The notes under the pieces were generated by a model that was not told where the DNA came from, ran no database searches, and saw only the letters and a program-made list of their open reading frames with translations. Shown piece after piece: positions 28,435 through 38,200 of a stretch of 64,000 nt of DNA. The stretch covers positions 29,672-93,671 of the forward strand of contig NZ_JANZYP010000034.1 in assembly GCF_025506355.1 (NCBI RefSeq), written 5' to 3'. The position numbers and the translations under genes were made by a program. Every line of letters starts with the position of its first letter. Position 1 is the first letter of the stretch. Origin of the DNA: Sphaerisporangium corydalis (lineage in GTDB: Bacteria; Actinomycetota; Actinomycetes; Streptosporangiales; Streptosporangiaceae).

Positions 28435-30111
28435 TCATCTCCAGCCGAGGACCATGAGCATGACCAGCATGGCCAAGGCGGCCGTGGCCAGCGCCCAGAT
28501 CGGGACGGGCACTCGCTGCCGCCAGATGGGGGATGACGCGGCCGGCCAACGGCGAGCGTGACCGGCGTGAGACTGCGTCTCCCGGGATGCTCTGGCCCGA
28601 TTCAGCAGTGCAGGCACGAGATGCTGCTCCAGCCGCTCCGCGTGGCCGGGGTTCGCCAGCTGGGCGTACAGGACCGTCAGCGCCCCAGCCCAGATGTGCG
28701 GCGCCAATGGGCGTGCGAGCAGGTCGTGCAATCGGTTCAGCAACCTATCGTCCGCCAGCTGCTCGCCGAACAGTGGGTACAGCAGCCCTGCCAGCCGAAT
28801 GGCCGCCCGATTACCGCCTCGTTTCGCCAGCTCGGGCGCGTACCACTGGTAATGGGCAAGGTGGTTCATGACGATCTCGGCGTCCGCCTGCGACAGCATG
28901 ACCCCGCGGCTCGCCGCGGCGCAGATCCAATCGACGAGCTCGAAGAAATTCTCTCTGCCGCGCTGGGCTTCCAGTTCCTCGTAAAGGGAGAACAGCGACC
29001 TGCTGTCCGGCGTCGCGACGGTGGCCGGTCGCTCGGGAGGGTACCTCAGGCGAGAGCCGGGCGGCCGGTGCGTCGGCCGTGCCGCGGCCGTCCTGCGTTC
29101 CGCCCGAGGAGCCGACCGGGTCCCGACGTGATCGTACTTGACGAGGCCGGGATGGGTCGCGGCCGCCTCGAGCCGGGCTCGCAGGGAATCGTGCCGGACG
29201 ATCGGGTCGAGGATCGCGGCCAAGCCGGTCCCGCCCAGCTCGTCGTAGGCCGCGACCAGGCGGACGGCCACCAGATCGCACTCGTCACGGTAGGGAGGGT
29301 CAGCGTCGTCGCATAGCACGAGCATGGTCTCCTCTCGGAGCTGAGTGGGCGGAGCGCCCCGCTGTCCGGCGCGGTCACGGAAGACAATGTGAGGAAGTTG
29401 TGTAGCTACGCCGCCGGGCGGCGGCTCGTAGGTCGAGAACGACGGAGTCCAGCCGCAGTCCAGGTCACGCAGCAGCACGCCGGCCGTGTCCCGAAGCCCT
29501 CGAAGGTAATCGCCTTGCACGGCCGCGGGACCGCTCAGTCGGTCTACCGGAAGCAGCGCGGAAATGGGCTTGCCCGGCTCCCGCAACACGCTCGCGACCA
29601 GGCGGCAGAGGTCTTCGGGGCGTCGTGCCGGACTGTCGTCCTGCCACAGCCATCGCTCGGTGAACGCGTCCAGCGCTTCCGGGGAGATCTCCGAAAGCCG
29701 GTGACCGGGCTTCACCTGCCCGGGTGACGGACCGAGGCCCAATATGCCCGACACCCCCCACTGCTGGCAGGCGAGGGCGAGATCGATGCCGAGCGCCGCG
29801 CGTGGCCCGACGAGCGCGCGTGCCACCTGTGGATGGCGGCCCCCATCCTCCCTGGTGTATCCGGCATCGACGGCCGTGGCCTGCCTGTCATAGAGGCGCT
29901 GGACGATGGCGGCGAGGTCGTGCTGGGGGAAGACGAGGTACACCAGACTCCAGTGACCGTCCTCCACTCCTCGTGGGGGCTCCGCCGAGTGGACGAGCAT
30001 CTGCTTGTACCTGCCGAGCGCCTGAGGATCTCCGACCGAGGACGCCGCCGGTCCGAAGTCCTCGTGCCGTAGCCAGCGGAACTCGATTTGCTGTACCGGC
30101 GTTGATCCCAT
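28435..30111 (-). CDS. GTPase-associated (GAP1-like) protein with C-terminal membrane anchor
   Basis: 558 residues. The N-terminal 300 residues share a domain with the GTPase encoded just upstream: VQQIEFRWLR with FGPAASS here against LHQASYSWQR with FGPVRST there, and ARALVGPRAALGIDLAL against SHLLVGPSALLTPRLAL. This resembles the GTPase-associated protein 1 type known from GTPase-centred bacterial conflict systems (from memory, not searched). The C-terminal half is helical, and the last 20 residues are one membrane segment (IWALATAALAMLVMLMVLG), so it should be tail-anchored. It overlaps the GTPase stop by one base. Confidence 0.68.
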   Translation of the reverse strand: MGSTPVQQIEFRWLRHEDFGPAASSVGDPQALGRYKQMLVHSAEPPRGVEDGHWSLVYLVFPQHDLAAIVQRLYDRQATAVDAGYTREDGGRHPQVARALVGPRAALGIDLALACQQWGVSGILGLGPSPGQVKPGHRLSEISPEALDAFTERWLWQDDSPARRPEDLCRLVASVLREPGKPISALLPVDRLSGPAAVQGDYLRGLRDTAGVLLRDLDCGWTPSFSTYEPPPGGVATQLPHIVFRDRAGQRGAPPTQLREETMLVLCDDADPPYRDECDLVAVRLVAAYDELGGTGLAAILDPIVRHDSLRARLEAAATHPGLVKYDHVGTRSAPRAERRTAAARPTHRPPGSRLRYPPERPATVATPDSRSLFSLYEELEAQRGRENFFELVDWICAAASRGVMLSQADAEIVMNHLAHYQWYAPELAKRGGNRAAIRLAGLLYPLFGEQLADDRLLNRLHDLLARPLAPHIWAGALTVLYAQLANPGHAERLEQHLVPALLNRARASRETQSHAGHARRWPAASSPIWRQRVPVPIWALATAALAMLVMLMVLGWR

Positions 30112-31946
30112 CAGATACCGATCTTCCTAGCTTCGGGGGAAGTGAGGACGCCGGTCATCGCCATGAGGGAGATCAGCGGATTGAGCACCCGGCAGGGCCG
30201 TACCCCTCGGACGAACGTCTTGTCCACGACGATGTCGGACCCGGTCGCCGAGGCGACATGCAGGGTTGCCTTGCGGCCTTCGCGGTACGGCCGCGTCCAC
30301 GCGTCGGCGTCCCTTGCCCGCAGGTAGGCGTAGACGTCGGCGCTCTCGTTGAGTGATGCTTGGGCGTCGAGCACCCGGTCCTCCTGCCGCATCCACAGCG
30401 TGACCGGATCATCGAAGCGCAGTAGGTCGGCCTTGCAGAGCACGACCGCCGCACTGACCTCCGCCAACCGGCCCGATCCCTCGAGCAGTTCCAGCACAGT
30501 GTTGAAGGTTCGGTCGCCGAGCTCGTCCTGGCCGAGCTCGGCGGCGTTGACCACGAAAATGAGACCGTCCACTACGTCCAGGAACTTCCGGGCGGCCTCG
30601 ATCTCCAGCAGGTCGCCGCCGGCCACGTCGAACAAGGCGATCGGGCGGGCCTCGCCCTCACCGTCGCGGATCAGCAACACGTCCACCAGGCCGACCGTGC
30701 CGAGCCGGGTCTGTTCGATCACCTGAGACTTGTTGAGGAACGGACTTACCTGCTCATCGATCAAACTCTTGTGACCGGCGAGGGTCAGCGGCCGGTGACG
30801 CAAGCCGAAGCCCAGGCCGTGCTTCTCCATCTGTCCGATCATGGCGGTGAGCAGGTGGGTCTTCCCCGACTTTGTCGCGCCGATGAACCCGTACACAGCC
30901 GGCGCGCCGTACTGTCCATAAGCCAGTGGCAGGTAGTGCGCGGATCCGGGTTCCTCGGGGTCCACGCAGCGGACGAAGGCCGTGCGCATCATCTGCGCCC
31001 GCTGGGTGTCGCTGGCCGTGGCCGGGATCGTCAGCTCCGCGTAGCTCCCCATGAGCGGGTCGTACCGGTAGAGGGCGGGGTCGGCCCAGTCGACGGTCGA
31101 GGCGCAGATCGGACAGGTGATCAGTTTGCTGGTTACGGAAGCCGGCGATGGGCGTACCGGTACAGGAGAGGGCATATGCGCTCCGGAAGGGTGTGGGTCC
31201 GGATCAGCTCCGGCGCGGACGGCAGCGGACCTATGGGTATACGTGGCGACCAATTGGTCGGCGACGGACGCGTAGACCGGATGCGAAGCCGGTTCTTTGG
31301 CCCCCGTTCGGAAGCGGACGAAGACGCCGGATCCGCTGGGCAGCGCGGGACGGTCGTCGTAGGTCTCGAAGGTGAGCTTCCATCGCGTACGCCGCGACAG
31401 GTCGAAGGCCAAGCCGTCGAGGATCGCCTGCAGCCCCCAGAGCAGCGAGTACGCGTAGTCGGACGGCGGAAGCTCGACCACCCCTTCGCCCGTCGCGAGC
31501 ACGTGCGACAGCAACGGCGTGAGCCGCGCCAGCGCCTCGGGAGAATGCGCCTCAGCGTCCAGGCTCACCCGATACTGATCCAGTGCGCGTATCTCGAGCG
31601 GTGCCAGATGCTCCCCCTGCGTGGGAAGCCATTGCCAGTCCCGCAGCTCCAGCGCGAGTCGCGGAGTGAGCAGCGCGGACGGGCCCACGAGCAGATGAGA
31701 GATCGCGCTGCGCCCTCCGCGCGGCTGTACCCGCCGGACGAATACGGCGTCCCGGTCGAAGTTTCCGTAGAAGTGGCTGAGGCCGGGTGAGCCGGATGGG
31801 CTCGTGCGCAACCAGTGCTCGATCCGCCGGTGGACGCGTTGGAGCTCTGGGGCCGCCAGGGTCGAGCGGACGGGGCCGAAGGCCGTTCCCGATCTCGTCC
31901 GCTGCCAGGAGTAGCTCGCCTGATGCAGGACGGTCGTCACCGCCAC
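30111..31946 (-). CDS. P-loop GTPase fused to GAP1-like N-terminal domain
   Basis: About 611 residues. Residues 1-270 form the domain shared with the tail-anchored neighbour. A small Cys-containing module (CPIC, about 278) precedes the GTPase domain, which has the P-loop GATKSGKT (about 357), switch II FDVAGGD (about 439), IFVVNAAE, and the base-recognition motif CKAD (about 505, for NKxD). It should bind and hydrolyse GTP. I prefer the GTG at 31946, 5 bases after AAGGAGG; a GTG at 31940 would overlap the previous stop as GTGA. The in-frame ATG at 32072 would overlap the pseudokinase gene by 136 bp and has no such site. Confidence 0.82.
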   Translation of the reverse strand: MAVTTVLHQASYSWQRTRSGTAFGPVRSTLAAPELQRVHRRIEHWLRTSPSGSPGLSHFYGNFDRDAVFVRRVQPRGGRSAISHLLVGPSALLTPRLALELRDWQWLPTQGEHLAPLEIRALDQYRVSLDAEAHSPEALARLTPLLSHVLATGEGVVELPPSDYAYSLLWGLQAILDGLAFDLSRRTRWKLTFETYDDRPALPSGSGVFVRFRTGAKEPASHPVYASVADQLVATYTHRSAAVRAGADPDPHPSGAHMPSPVPVRPSPASVTSKLITCPICASTVDWADPALYRYDPLMGSYAELTIPATASDTQRAQMMRTAFVRCVDPEEPGSAHYLPLAYGQYGAPAVYGFIGATKSGKTHLLTAMIGQMEKHGLGFGLRHRPLTLAGHKSLIDEQVSPFLNKSQVIEQTRLGTVGLVDVLLIRDGEGEARPIALFDVAGGDLLEIEAARKFLDVVDGLIFVVNAAELGQDELGDRTFNTVLELLEGSGRLAEVSAAVVLCKADLLRFDDPVTLWMRQEDRVLDAQASLNESADVYAYLRARDADAWTRPYREGRKATLHVASATGSDIVVDKTFVRGVRPCRVLNPLISLMAMTGVLTSPEARKIGI

Positions 31947-32908
31947 AACCGCCTCCTTCTCCTGGGCGGCTCGGATGGCTTCGGCGTAGTCCCAGAAGGC
32001 GCTGATGGCTTGTCCCGGTCCACCGTGTGGGGGTGCTTGCATGCCCGTAACCGGAGAAACTCCGCCCGCCACTGGCGTAGGTCCGTGTCCGGGACGGCGA
32101 GGCGGGGCACTGGATCGGCCAGGTTAAGCCTGTCGAGCAGCTCGCGGACCGACGGGCGCTCCCCTATGGGACCGAAGATTCCGCCCAGCAGATGAGCCAG
32201 GTCCGGCTCGTCGCACACCTGATCGCCGCGGACCAAATCGCGCCCTGTGGACACGTAGTAGATGAGCCGTCCCGCCGCCCATACGTCGTCCTTGTCGGTC
32301 ACCGCGCCGTTCACCTGTCCGGGCCGCTGCTCAGGCGCTTGCCAGGGGGGTACGCCTACCACGGCTCGCGGGGCTCCGGCGATGGTGGCGTCGCTGAAAC
32401 CGGTGATCTGCGCGCTCATGCCGTCCCAGTGGACGTTGAAGGGAGAGAGAGCGCGATGCGCGATCCCGGCCGCGCTGACCCACCGGACACCGGCCAGCAG
32501 GCTGCGCTGGAACGCCGATTTCTCGGTGGGGAGAATGCGCCCACCGGTGCTGCCCACTGGTTCCCCCCTGTACGGCGCGAGCAGTGCGAACGGATGCTCA
32601 CCGTGCGCCTCATAGCCCAGAAGCCGGGACACGCAGGAGGGATAGGGGTAAGACCCGCACAGCCGCGACAAACGCAACCCGGCCAGGATTTCGTTGTCCA
32701 ACGCGTCATAGCCCGCGCTTCGTCCCAGTTCCGGGCTGAGGTGGAGAACCTCGTTCGGCGTGCCGTCCACGTACTCGAGCGTGAGACTCCGGGACCGGAG
32801 GTGCGAGCCGACCGGAAGAGGATCCTCGCCGACGGCCGTCACGGTCGCCTCTTCCTGGACGCCGCGAACGTCCAGGAAGACGAGTCTCTGACCGGGCTGC
32901 GTCGTCAT
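31937..32908 (-). CDS. Protein-kinase-fold pseudokinase
   Basis: 323 residues with a kinase-like outline: GIAHRALSPFNVHWDGM matches the HRDxxxxN loop but the catalytic Asp is Ala, and ITGFSDATI matches DFG but the metal Asp is Gly. VVGVPPWQAPEQ is a clear APE motif, and DDVWAAGRLIYYV is the following helix. No VAxK lysine is evident. The protein keeps the fold of a Ser/Thr kinase but should not transfer phosphate. It is probably an allosteric partner for the GTPase or the active kinase encoded in the same set. The tail is basic (RRRRRLWR). Its end overlaps the GTPase start. Confidence 0.82.
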   Translation of the reverse strand: MTTQPGQRLVFLDVRGVQEEATVTAVGEDPLPVGSHLRSRSLTLEYVDGTPNEVLHLSPELGRSAGYDALDNEILAGLRLSRLCGSYPYPSCVSRLLGYEAHGEHPFALLAPYRGEPVGSTGGRILPTEKSAFQRSLLAGVRWVSAAGIAHRALSPFNVHWDGMSAQITGFSDATIAGAPRAVVGVPPWQAPEQRPGQVNGAVTDKDDVWAAGRLIYYVSTGRDLVRGDQVCDEPDLAHLLGGIFGPIGERPSVRELLDRLNLADPVPRLAVPDTDLRQWRAEFLRLRACKHPHTVDRDKPSAPSGTTPKPSEPPRRRRRLWR

Positions 32909-35052
32909 CGCGTAGCCTCCTGCTCCGGTTCCGCCGTCCAGCTCTGGTAAGCGACACCAGGGCGCACGGGTACCAAGCGGAGGGTGCCGGCATGCCTTCC
33001 TGAGGAGGTCCAGACGGTCCCTGCTGGGAGCAGGTCCTCCAGGGCGCCGCGGCCACGCTCGGGCGCGAATCGCACCACTCCGGATGGCGCCGCACTGAGG
33101 TCCAGCAGGGGCAGATCATCGGCCGAGCAGAGCTGCCACATGGCGTCATGCGGGTCGGCCGCGGCCGCCGTTACCAGCTCGGGCAACTCCTCACCGGGCG
33201 TGTCTATCGACTCGACGACCAGCTCCTTCCCGAACGGGGGCCGGCTGTACAGGCCGTGCTCAGCGGCGTGCTCCTCCCACGCAGTGACCAGCTCGGCGGT
33301 GTCCCGCCTCGCTTTCTCCCCGTGCTCGGCGATTGAGCCCGAGGCCAGCGTTCGTAATCGGGGAGCCATCGCCACGCGTACCAGATCGGCGAGGTAGCGT
33401 TCCACAAATCGGTCGCGTGTGCGGGGGAGCGCCCGGCCTTCGCCCAGCCGCTGCATTTGATCGTCGAGCGCGTCCGCCACCCGGTCGAGCGCGGCGCTCA
33501 TCCTGGCGACCGCGTCGGCGGCGGCGATCGAGGCTCCCGCTCTCGTCCAGTCTTGGACGGCCTTGGCGACGAGGGCGAGCAGCTCGTCGACCGCCTTCTC
33601 CGCCGTGTCGAGCCCGCGCTCCGCCGCCCATCGGGCGGTCCTGGCGCGCCAGGAGACAAGCGAGCCCCAAACTGCCAGGACCAGCGCGGCGATGAGCAGC
33701 AGTGCCCACGCGACCGAAGGCAGCGGCTCGATGACGCCGAGCCAGGCAGCCGTCGTCCCCACCACTCCGGCGACGGCGTTGCATGCCAGCGCCGCGGCAT
33801 GGCGGGCGAGACGACCGCCCGGTCCGCGCACCACGGTGAGCGCGACCAGCAGCGTCCATAGTGAGGCCATCATCAGCCCACTGGCCGGCCCAAACGGGGT
33901 GAGAGCCGCCATCGCCGAAGCGGCCAGCCCGATGACGGGCATCCACGGTTGAGGGCCGACCATCGCGTCGGGCAGGCGCAACCGCGCCGACAGCGCCTCC
34001 GGACAGGCTTGGTGCAGTTCGGGAATGCGCGTCTTGCCGCCGCGGGGCATGAGACGTTCCTGCAGCCGGTCCAAGCCCTCGACGAGTGTCCGCAGGGAGG
34101 TTCCAGCGCTCAGCCCCTGGTCGATGTATTTCTCGATGGAGCCACGGGTGAGCGTCGGATCGAACTCCTCCATGTCCGGCAGCACCACGCCGGCCCTCTC
34201 GATCACCTCGTGCTGTTCGGAGCTGAGACCCGTGCTGGCGTGCACTACCGAGAACAGGTCCTCCAGCCGATGCCGCAACTCGTCGAGGCTCTGGCCGGCC
34301 TCGGCGGTGACCGCCCCGGCCGCGGAGGTCGCGGCGAACAGCGACGTGGTCTCGCCTAGTTCATCCGCGGCCGCGGACGCCTCGGCCAGGGCGGACCTGG
34401 CCTGTTCCACGGCGTTCGCCAGCGGACTGCTCTCGCGCAGCCGGACCCCCTGAGCGGCGGGTCGACGGCTCTGGGGTACCGGGAGGTCAGGGGCCCTGCC
34501 CGCCGCTGTCGTGAGACGCTGTGCCGCCGCCGAGACGAACGCCTGGGCGAAGTCCCCCTGCCCTCCGTCGATCCCCGCCAGCCGGAGACCGGGATTGGTC
34601 ATCAGGCCAGGTGACCTCTGCACCAGTTCACATGTCCGGCGGAAGATGCCCTCGTGAGAAAGCGTGTCGAGCAGGTGGGCCAGTGCACCCTCGCCGTTCT
34701 GACCCCGCTGCCTCCGGAGGGCCGGCGCCGCGGCAGCGAGCCGCCAGTCGATGCCCCACAGGTCGGGAACCCACAGGATCCCCGCCGCCTGAGCCAGGCT
34801 GCCCGGCACTTCCAGCCGCTGCGGGTTTCCCCCGATCGGGCCCACGGCCACGCACAGCAACTCATCGGTGTAACGCGAGGAGACGAGTGCCTCGTACGCC
34901 CGCTGATGCGGCTTCAGCGCGGTCACATCGTCGACCAGCAGCAGCAGCGTGAGGTCGGCCTGCCGCTGGTCCGACAGCAGCGTCCACGTCTGGTCCAGGG
35001 CCTCTTCGCCGGTGGTCCCACGCAGGTCGAGCCGGACGACTCGGCCGCTCAT
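32905..35052 (-). CDS. Membrane protein with long helical regions, unknown function
   Basis: 715 residues. An N-terminal globular region (1-190, DLTLLLLVDDVTALK) is followed by long helices (about 215-340) rich in Ala and Glu, four membrane segments (about 380-480, for example LLLIAALVLAVWGSLVSW), another helical region, and a C-terminal domain ending in acidic residues. I do not recognise the family. It overlaps both the tubulin-like gene and the pseudokinase gene by 4 bp, so it should be made in proportion to them. It could be a membrane anchor for the tubulin-like filament or the kinase-fold proteins; this is inference. Confidence 0.75.
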   Translation of the reverse strand: MSGRVVRLDLRGTTGEEALDQTWTLLSDQRQADLTLLLLVDDVTALKPHQRAYEALVSSRYTDELLCVAVGPIGGNPQRLEVPGSLAQAAGILWVPDLWGIDWRLAAAAPALRRQRGQNGEGALAHLLDTLSHEGIFRRTCELVQRSPGLMTNPGLRLAGIDGGQGDFAQAFVSAAAQRLTTAAGRAPDLPVPQSRRPAAQGVRLRESSPLANAVEQARSALAEASAAADELGETTSLFAATSAAGAVTAEAGQSLDELRHRLEDLFSVVHASTGLSSEQHEVIERAGVVLPDMEEFDPTLTRGSIEKYIDQGLSAGTSLRTLVEGLDRLQERLMPRGGKTRIPELHQACPEALSARLRLPDAMVGPQPWMPVIGLAASAMAALTPFGPASGLMMASLWTLLVALTVVRGPGGRLARHAAALACNAVAGVVGTTAAWLGVIEPLPSVAWALLLIAALVLAVWGSLVSWRARTARWAAERGLDTAEKAVDELLALVAKAVQDWTRAGASIAAADAVARMSAALDRVADALDDQMQRLGEGRALPRTRDRFVERYLADLVRVAMAPRLRTLASGSIAEHGEKARRDTAELVTAWEEHAAEHGLYSRPPFGKELVVESIDTPGEELPELVTAAAADPHDAMWQLCSADDLPLLDLSAAPSGVVRFAPERGRGALEDLLPAGTVWTSSGRHAGTLRLVPVRPGVAYQSWTAEPEQEATR

Positions 35053-38000
35053 GACACCACCCCCGTCCGGCGCCGATACGACTCGTAAAGCAGGCGGAGG
35101 TTCTCGCGTGGGACGGACCCCTGGAACTTGACCTCCATGGCCGCCGGCAGCGTCTCGTGCCAGAACCTGCGCAGCATCGTCGCGCGCGCCCGGCTACCCT
35201 GGCTGATGTGCGGCAGCATGTCGTCGATGGTGGCGACCTGGGCCTGGGCCATGCCGACGACCAGTTCGAACAGCTTCGAGGGCGGGCCACCCCCTTCCTC
35301 CAGCCGATGCGGGACCGCCTCCATGAGTTTGGTGCAGAAGACCCGTTCGGCCTGGTCATTGTCGGCCAGGGTCCAGAGTTCGTACGCCTGAAGGAGGCTG
35401 CCCCAGGAGGACGCGTCCTCAAGCGCCTTGAGGTCCAGGGTCATGAAGACCTCGCTCAGCGTGACCTTCGCCTGGGACGGCGAGGACGGGTCGCCCAACA
35501 CCTCGACGTACCCATTCCACATTGTGCATAGCAGCCGGTGCAGAATGCGCACCCGGTGCTCCTCCCGGGTGGCCAGGTAACCGAAGTCGTAGCCGGTGCG
35601 CTGACGCCAGGGCAGGAAGTCCTCCTGGCGTGGCCGGTGTACCGCGTCCGCCCATAAGCGCAGGACGTCACGGACCTCCTGCACGTCGGTGATTCCCATC
35701 GAGGACCGGAACAGCACGACCGAGATGGACTCGGCGGTCGTGTTGCTGAACTCGAAGGCGATGTCGCGGCCGATAGGCAGTTGCAGCGACTTGCGGAGGT
35801 AAGTGGCGATGGCCTGGTTCTCGCCTCCCGGGTAGGAGACCAGAACCTTCAATGGCCCGGAGCCCTGAGGGGTGAAGTTGGCAGGAATCAGACCGGTGAG
35901 CCTGCTGCTGAACTCGTTCAGCTCCACATCGTCGAACTTCGGCCGGTCGGTGTTCAGCCCGGCGGCCTGGTCGAGTAGATCGCGCAGTTTGGGCAGCAGC
36001 GTCGACCGCCCCTGGATCTCCTCCTGTAGGTAGGACTTGACCTCGGTCTTGATCCGCTGGCGCAACTCGTTCACGGCGCGTTCCGCGCTGCTCTCCATCG
36101 ATTGACGGTAGATTTCACGCCAGCCGTCCTCGCCTATCAGGCGAAGGAGCACGTCGGCCTCGTCCGCCGAGGGCTGGAGCTGTAAGCGTTCCCTGATATG
36201 GGTGACCGTCCGGCGGTAGAACTGCTCCAAGGTTCCAGGAGGCAGGTGAAATGCGACACCGTCTCTGGGCCGGTACAGGTAACCGGAGCGTTCCCGGAAC
36301 CGGTCAGGCTCCTGCTTGGCCACGTTGCTGAGCGCCGTGTTGAGCGCGCGGAGATGATCCTCAACCACAGCTAGAGAACGTGCCCAGCGCGAACGCAGGG
36401 AGGACCACGGCTCGGTCCACAGCACCCGGTTACGCCAGCGATACCAGGCGTCCTGCTCATGGCGGGCATTCGTGGGGTCCTCGTCTGTCCACCGCACCCT
36501 GAACACGCCAAGGCGGTCTCGCAGTGCCGGCAAGGAGGGCGGCGTCTCCTGTACGCCCTCCGGCGGCGGAGGAGATTCCATCCGCCGCTCCATCAGGCCA
36601 GCGGCGCCCTGCTGGTCGGACGGGTCTTTCAATGAGTTGTGACCGAAGACCACGCGGCGGACACGGAAAGGGTCCGTTCGGGAAAGCATGGTGCTCACCG
36701 CGCCGCCCGGGTCAAACTGGGAGACCATGGCGGGAATGGCCTGGTCCAGGTCGCTGCGCAGAGCTGCGAGGCTCGCCCTCATCAACGCCATGCGGTCAGA
36801 CAGCGTCGCGGACACCTCGCGGGCCCCGGTAGCAGGTTCCGGTTCGTTGAACTCCACCTGTTGACGGGTGAAAAGCCGGCCGATGCCGGAGAGCGTGAAG
36901 AACTCCTCGATCAGCTTGCGGCTGGACTCGTTCACAGGGTCGGGCTCGCGCAGTTCCTCGATGCCGACGCGTATCAGACGGCTGGCCACGACGTCCGCCA
37001 GCTCTTCCACCGGCGTCGTCAGCGAGGTGACCAGAGCCGTGGACACCCCGCGGTTCCCTATGCCGTTCTCCGCCGGGATCTGCCGGTGAACCGCGGAGTT
37101 GATGAAGCTGTCAGCGAAGGACTGGTGCTGTTCGCCGTCGTTGCCGGCGTTATGGGTCAGCTCGGTGCCCACGAGCGACATGATCAGTGAGACCACGGAG
37201 CGGCGCAGGTCACTTGGCCGCGCGCCAGTCGGCCTGGAGAACAGAAAGGCGGTCTGAACGATGCCCGGGCGCATGGCGATGCGGCCCTCCACCGGATATC
37301 GGACTGCGACCTCTTCGGGGTCCACCGGTCCGCCCTCCAGGCCGGACAGGTGCCGTACGGCTGTGGGACTGTTCTGCCGGTCCACGAGCTGGAACAGGTC
37401 CAACAGCGCACGCCCGGCATTGAGCTCTGCGGCCCTGCCCCCACCCTGGCCCTCCTCGAACGCGGACGGCATGAGCACCAGCGGGTAGATCTTGAGCTGC
37501 AGGTCGGTGTTCTGGAACTGCCTGCTGATCAGATGGAAGTAGTCGTAGAAGATGCCGGCTCCGGTGCCTCCCGCGATGGAGAATGCCATGAAGACATCGA
37601 CCACACGCGGGTTGATCACGCTGCCCGTGTCCGCCAGCTTGTACAGGTCGGTGGCCGCCTGGTTGCCGGAAAGATTGCCGATCGCCTTGTCCAGGTCCCG
37701 GATCGCGGGGCCGATGCCGGACCGAAACGTCTCGAAAAGTGCTGATCGGCCGACGGTCGGCATCTGGCCCGCGCCCTTGTAGAGAGGCAGCACCTGAGGT
37801 TCCCCATCGCTCGGTGGCAGCCATCGCTGAACAGCCGGACCGGCCGCCAGACGCAAGTTGACCGCAACCTGGGGATAAGACTGCACCTGCGGCACCAGGT
37901 CGCGCACGTAGTGGGCGGTCAGCTGCGCGGCGCGCACGTGCTGGGCTCCGGGTACCACATTTAGCGGCATCCGGTCCAGCTCGGCCTGATTGACATCGGC

Positions 38001-38177
38001 ATACATGAACTGCAAACACGCAGGAAGTTGGTAGCGCATCGCGTCCTCGCGCTTGCGCTGGAACAGGCTCCCGTCAGGTCCGCAAATCTCCTCGCGGAGC
38101 CTGCGCTCCAGCTCGGCGCCAATCGCGCACCCGGTACCGCCGAGGCCCACGAAAAGGACTGGTTGATAGAGCTTCAT
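35049..38177 (-). CDS. Tubulin/FtsZ-superfamily protein (Tubulin-like)
   Basis: 1,042 residues. The N-terminal GTPase fold is recognisable by LFVGLGGTGCAIG (residues 8-20, T1 loop) and the tubulin signature IAGGTGAGIFYDYF (about residue 202). It is much longer than FtsZ (about 400) and matches the size of the actinobacterial Tubulin-like family, with a long helical C-terminal part of unknown role. It probably binds GTP and may polymerise. It lies near the head of the minus-strand set, 23 bp after the secreted vWA gene, with its stop overlapping the next start. This is not the cell-division FtsZ: there is no division-gene context. Confidence 0.88.
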   Translation of the reverse strand: MKLYQPVLFVGLGGTGCAIGAELERRLREEICGPDGSLFQRKREDAMRYQLPACLQFMYADVNQAELDRMPLNVVPGAQHVRAAQLTAHYVRDLVPQVQSYPQVAVNLRLAAGPAVQRWLPPSDGEPQVLPLYKGAGQMPTVGRSALFETFRSGIGPAIRDLDKAIGNLSGNQAATDLYKLADTGSVINPRVVDVFMAFSIAGGTGAGIFYDYFHLISRQFQNTDLQLKIYPLVLMPSAFEEGQGGGRAAELNAGRALLDLFQLVDRQNSPTAVRHLSGLEGGPVDPEEVAVRYPVEGRIAMRPGIVQTAFLFSRPTGARPSDLRRSVVSLIMSLVGTELTHNAGNDGEQHQSFADSFINSAVHRQIPAENGIGNRGVSTALVTSLTTPVEELADVVASRLIRVGIEELREPDPVNESSRKLIEEFFTLSGIGRLFTRQQVEFNEPEPATGAREVSATLSDRMALMRASLAALRSDLDQAIPAMVSQFDPGGAVSTMLSRTDPFRVRRVVFGHNSLKDPSDQQGAAGLMERRMESPPPPEGVQETPPSLPALRDRLGVFRVRWTDEDPTNARHEQDAWYRWRNRVLWTEPWSSLRSRWARSLAVVEDHLRALNTALSNVAKQEPDRFRERSGYLYRPRDGVAFHLPPGTLEQFYRRTVTHIRERLQLQPSADEADVLLRLIGEDGWREIYRQSMESSAERAVNELRQRIKTEVKSYLQEEIQGRSTLLPKLRDLLDQAAGLNTDRPKFDDVELNEFSSRLTGLIPANFTPQGSGPLKVLVSYPGGENQAIATYLRKSLQLPIGRDIAFEFSNTTAESISVVLFRSSMGITDVQEVRDVLRLWADAVHRPRQEDFLPWRQRTGYDFGYLATREEHRVRILHRLLCTMWNGYVEVLGDPSSPSQAKVTLSEVFMTLDLKALEDASSWGSLLQAYELWTLADNDQAERVFCTKLMEAVPHRLEEGGGPPSKLFELVVGMAQAQVATIDDMLPHISQGSRARATMLRRFWHETLPAAMEVKFQGSVPRENLRLLYESYRRRTGVVS

Positions 38178-38200
38178 ATGCTTACGCCTCCGTGTTGGCC

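Noticed and set aside
35049..38177. Cell-division ftsZ
   Set aside because: The protein has the tubulin signature but is over twice the size of FtsZ, and there are no division or cell-wall genes around it.
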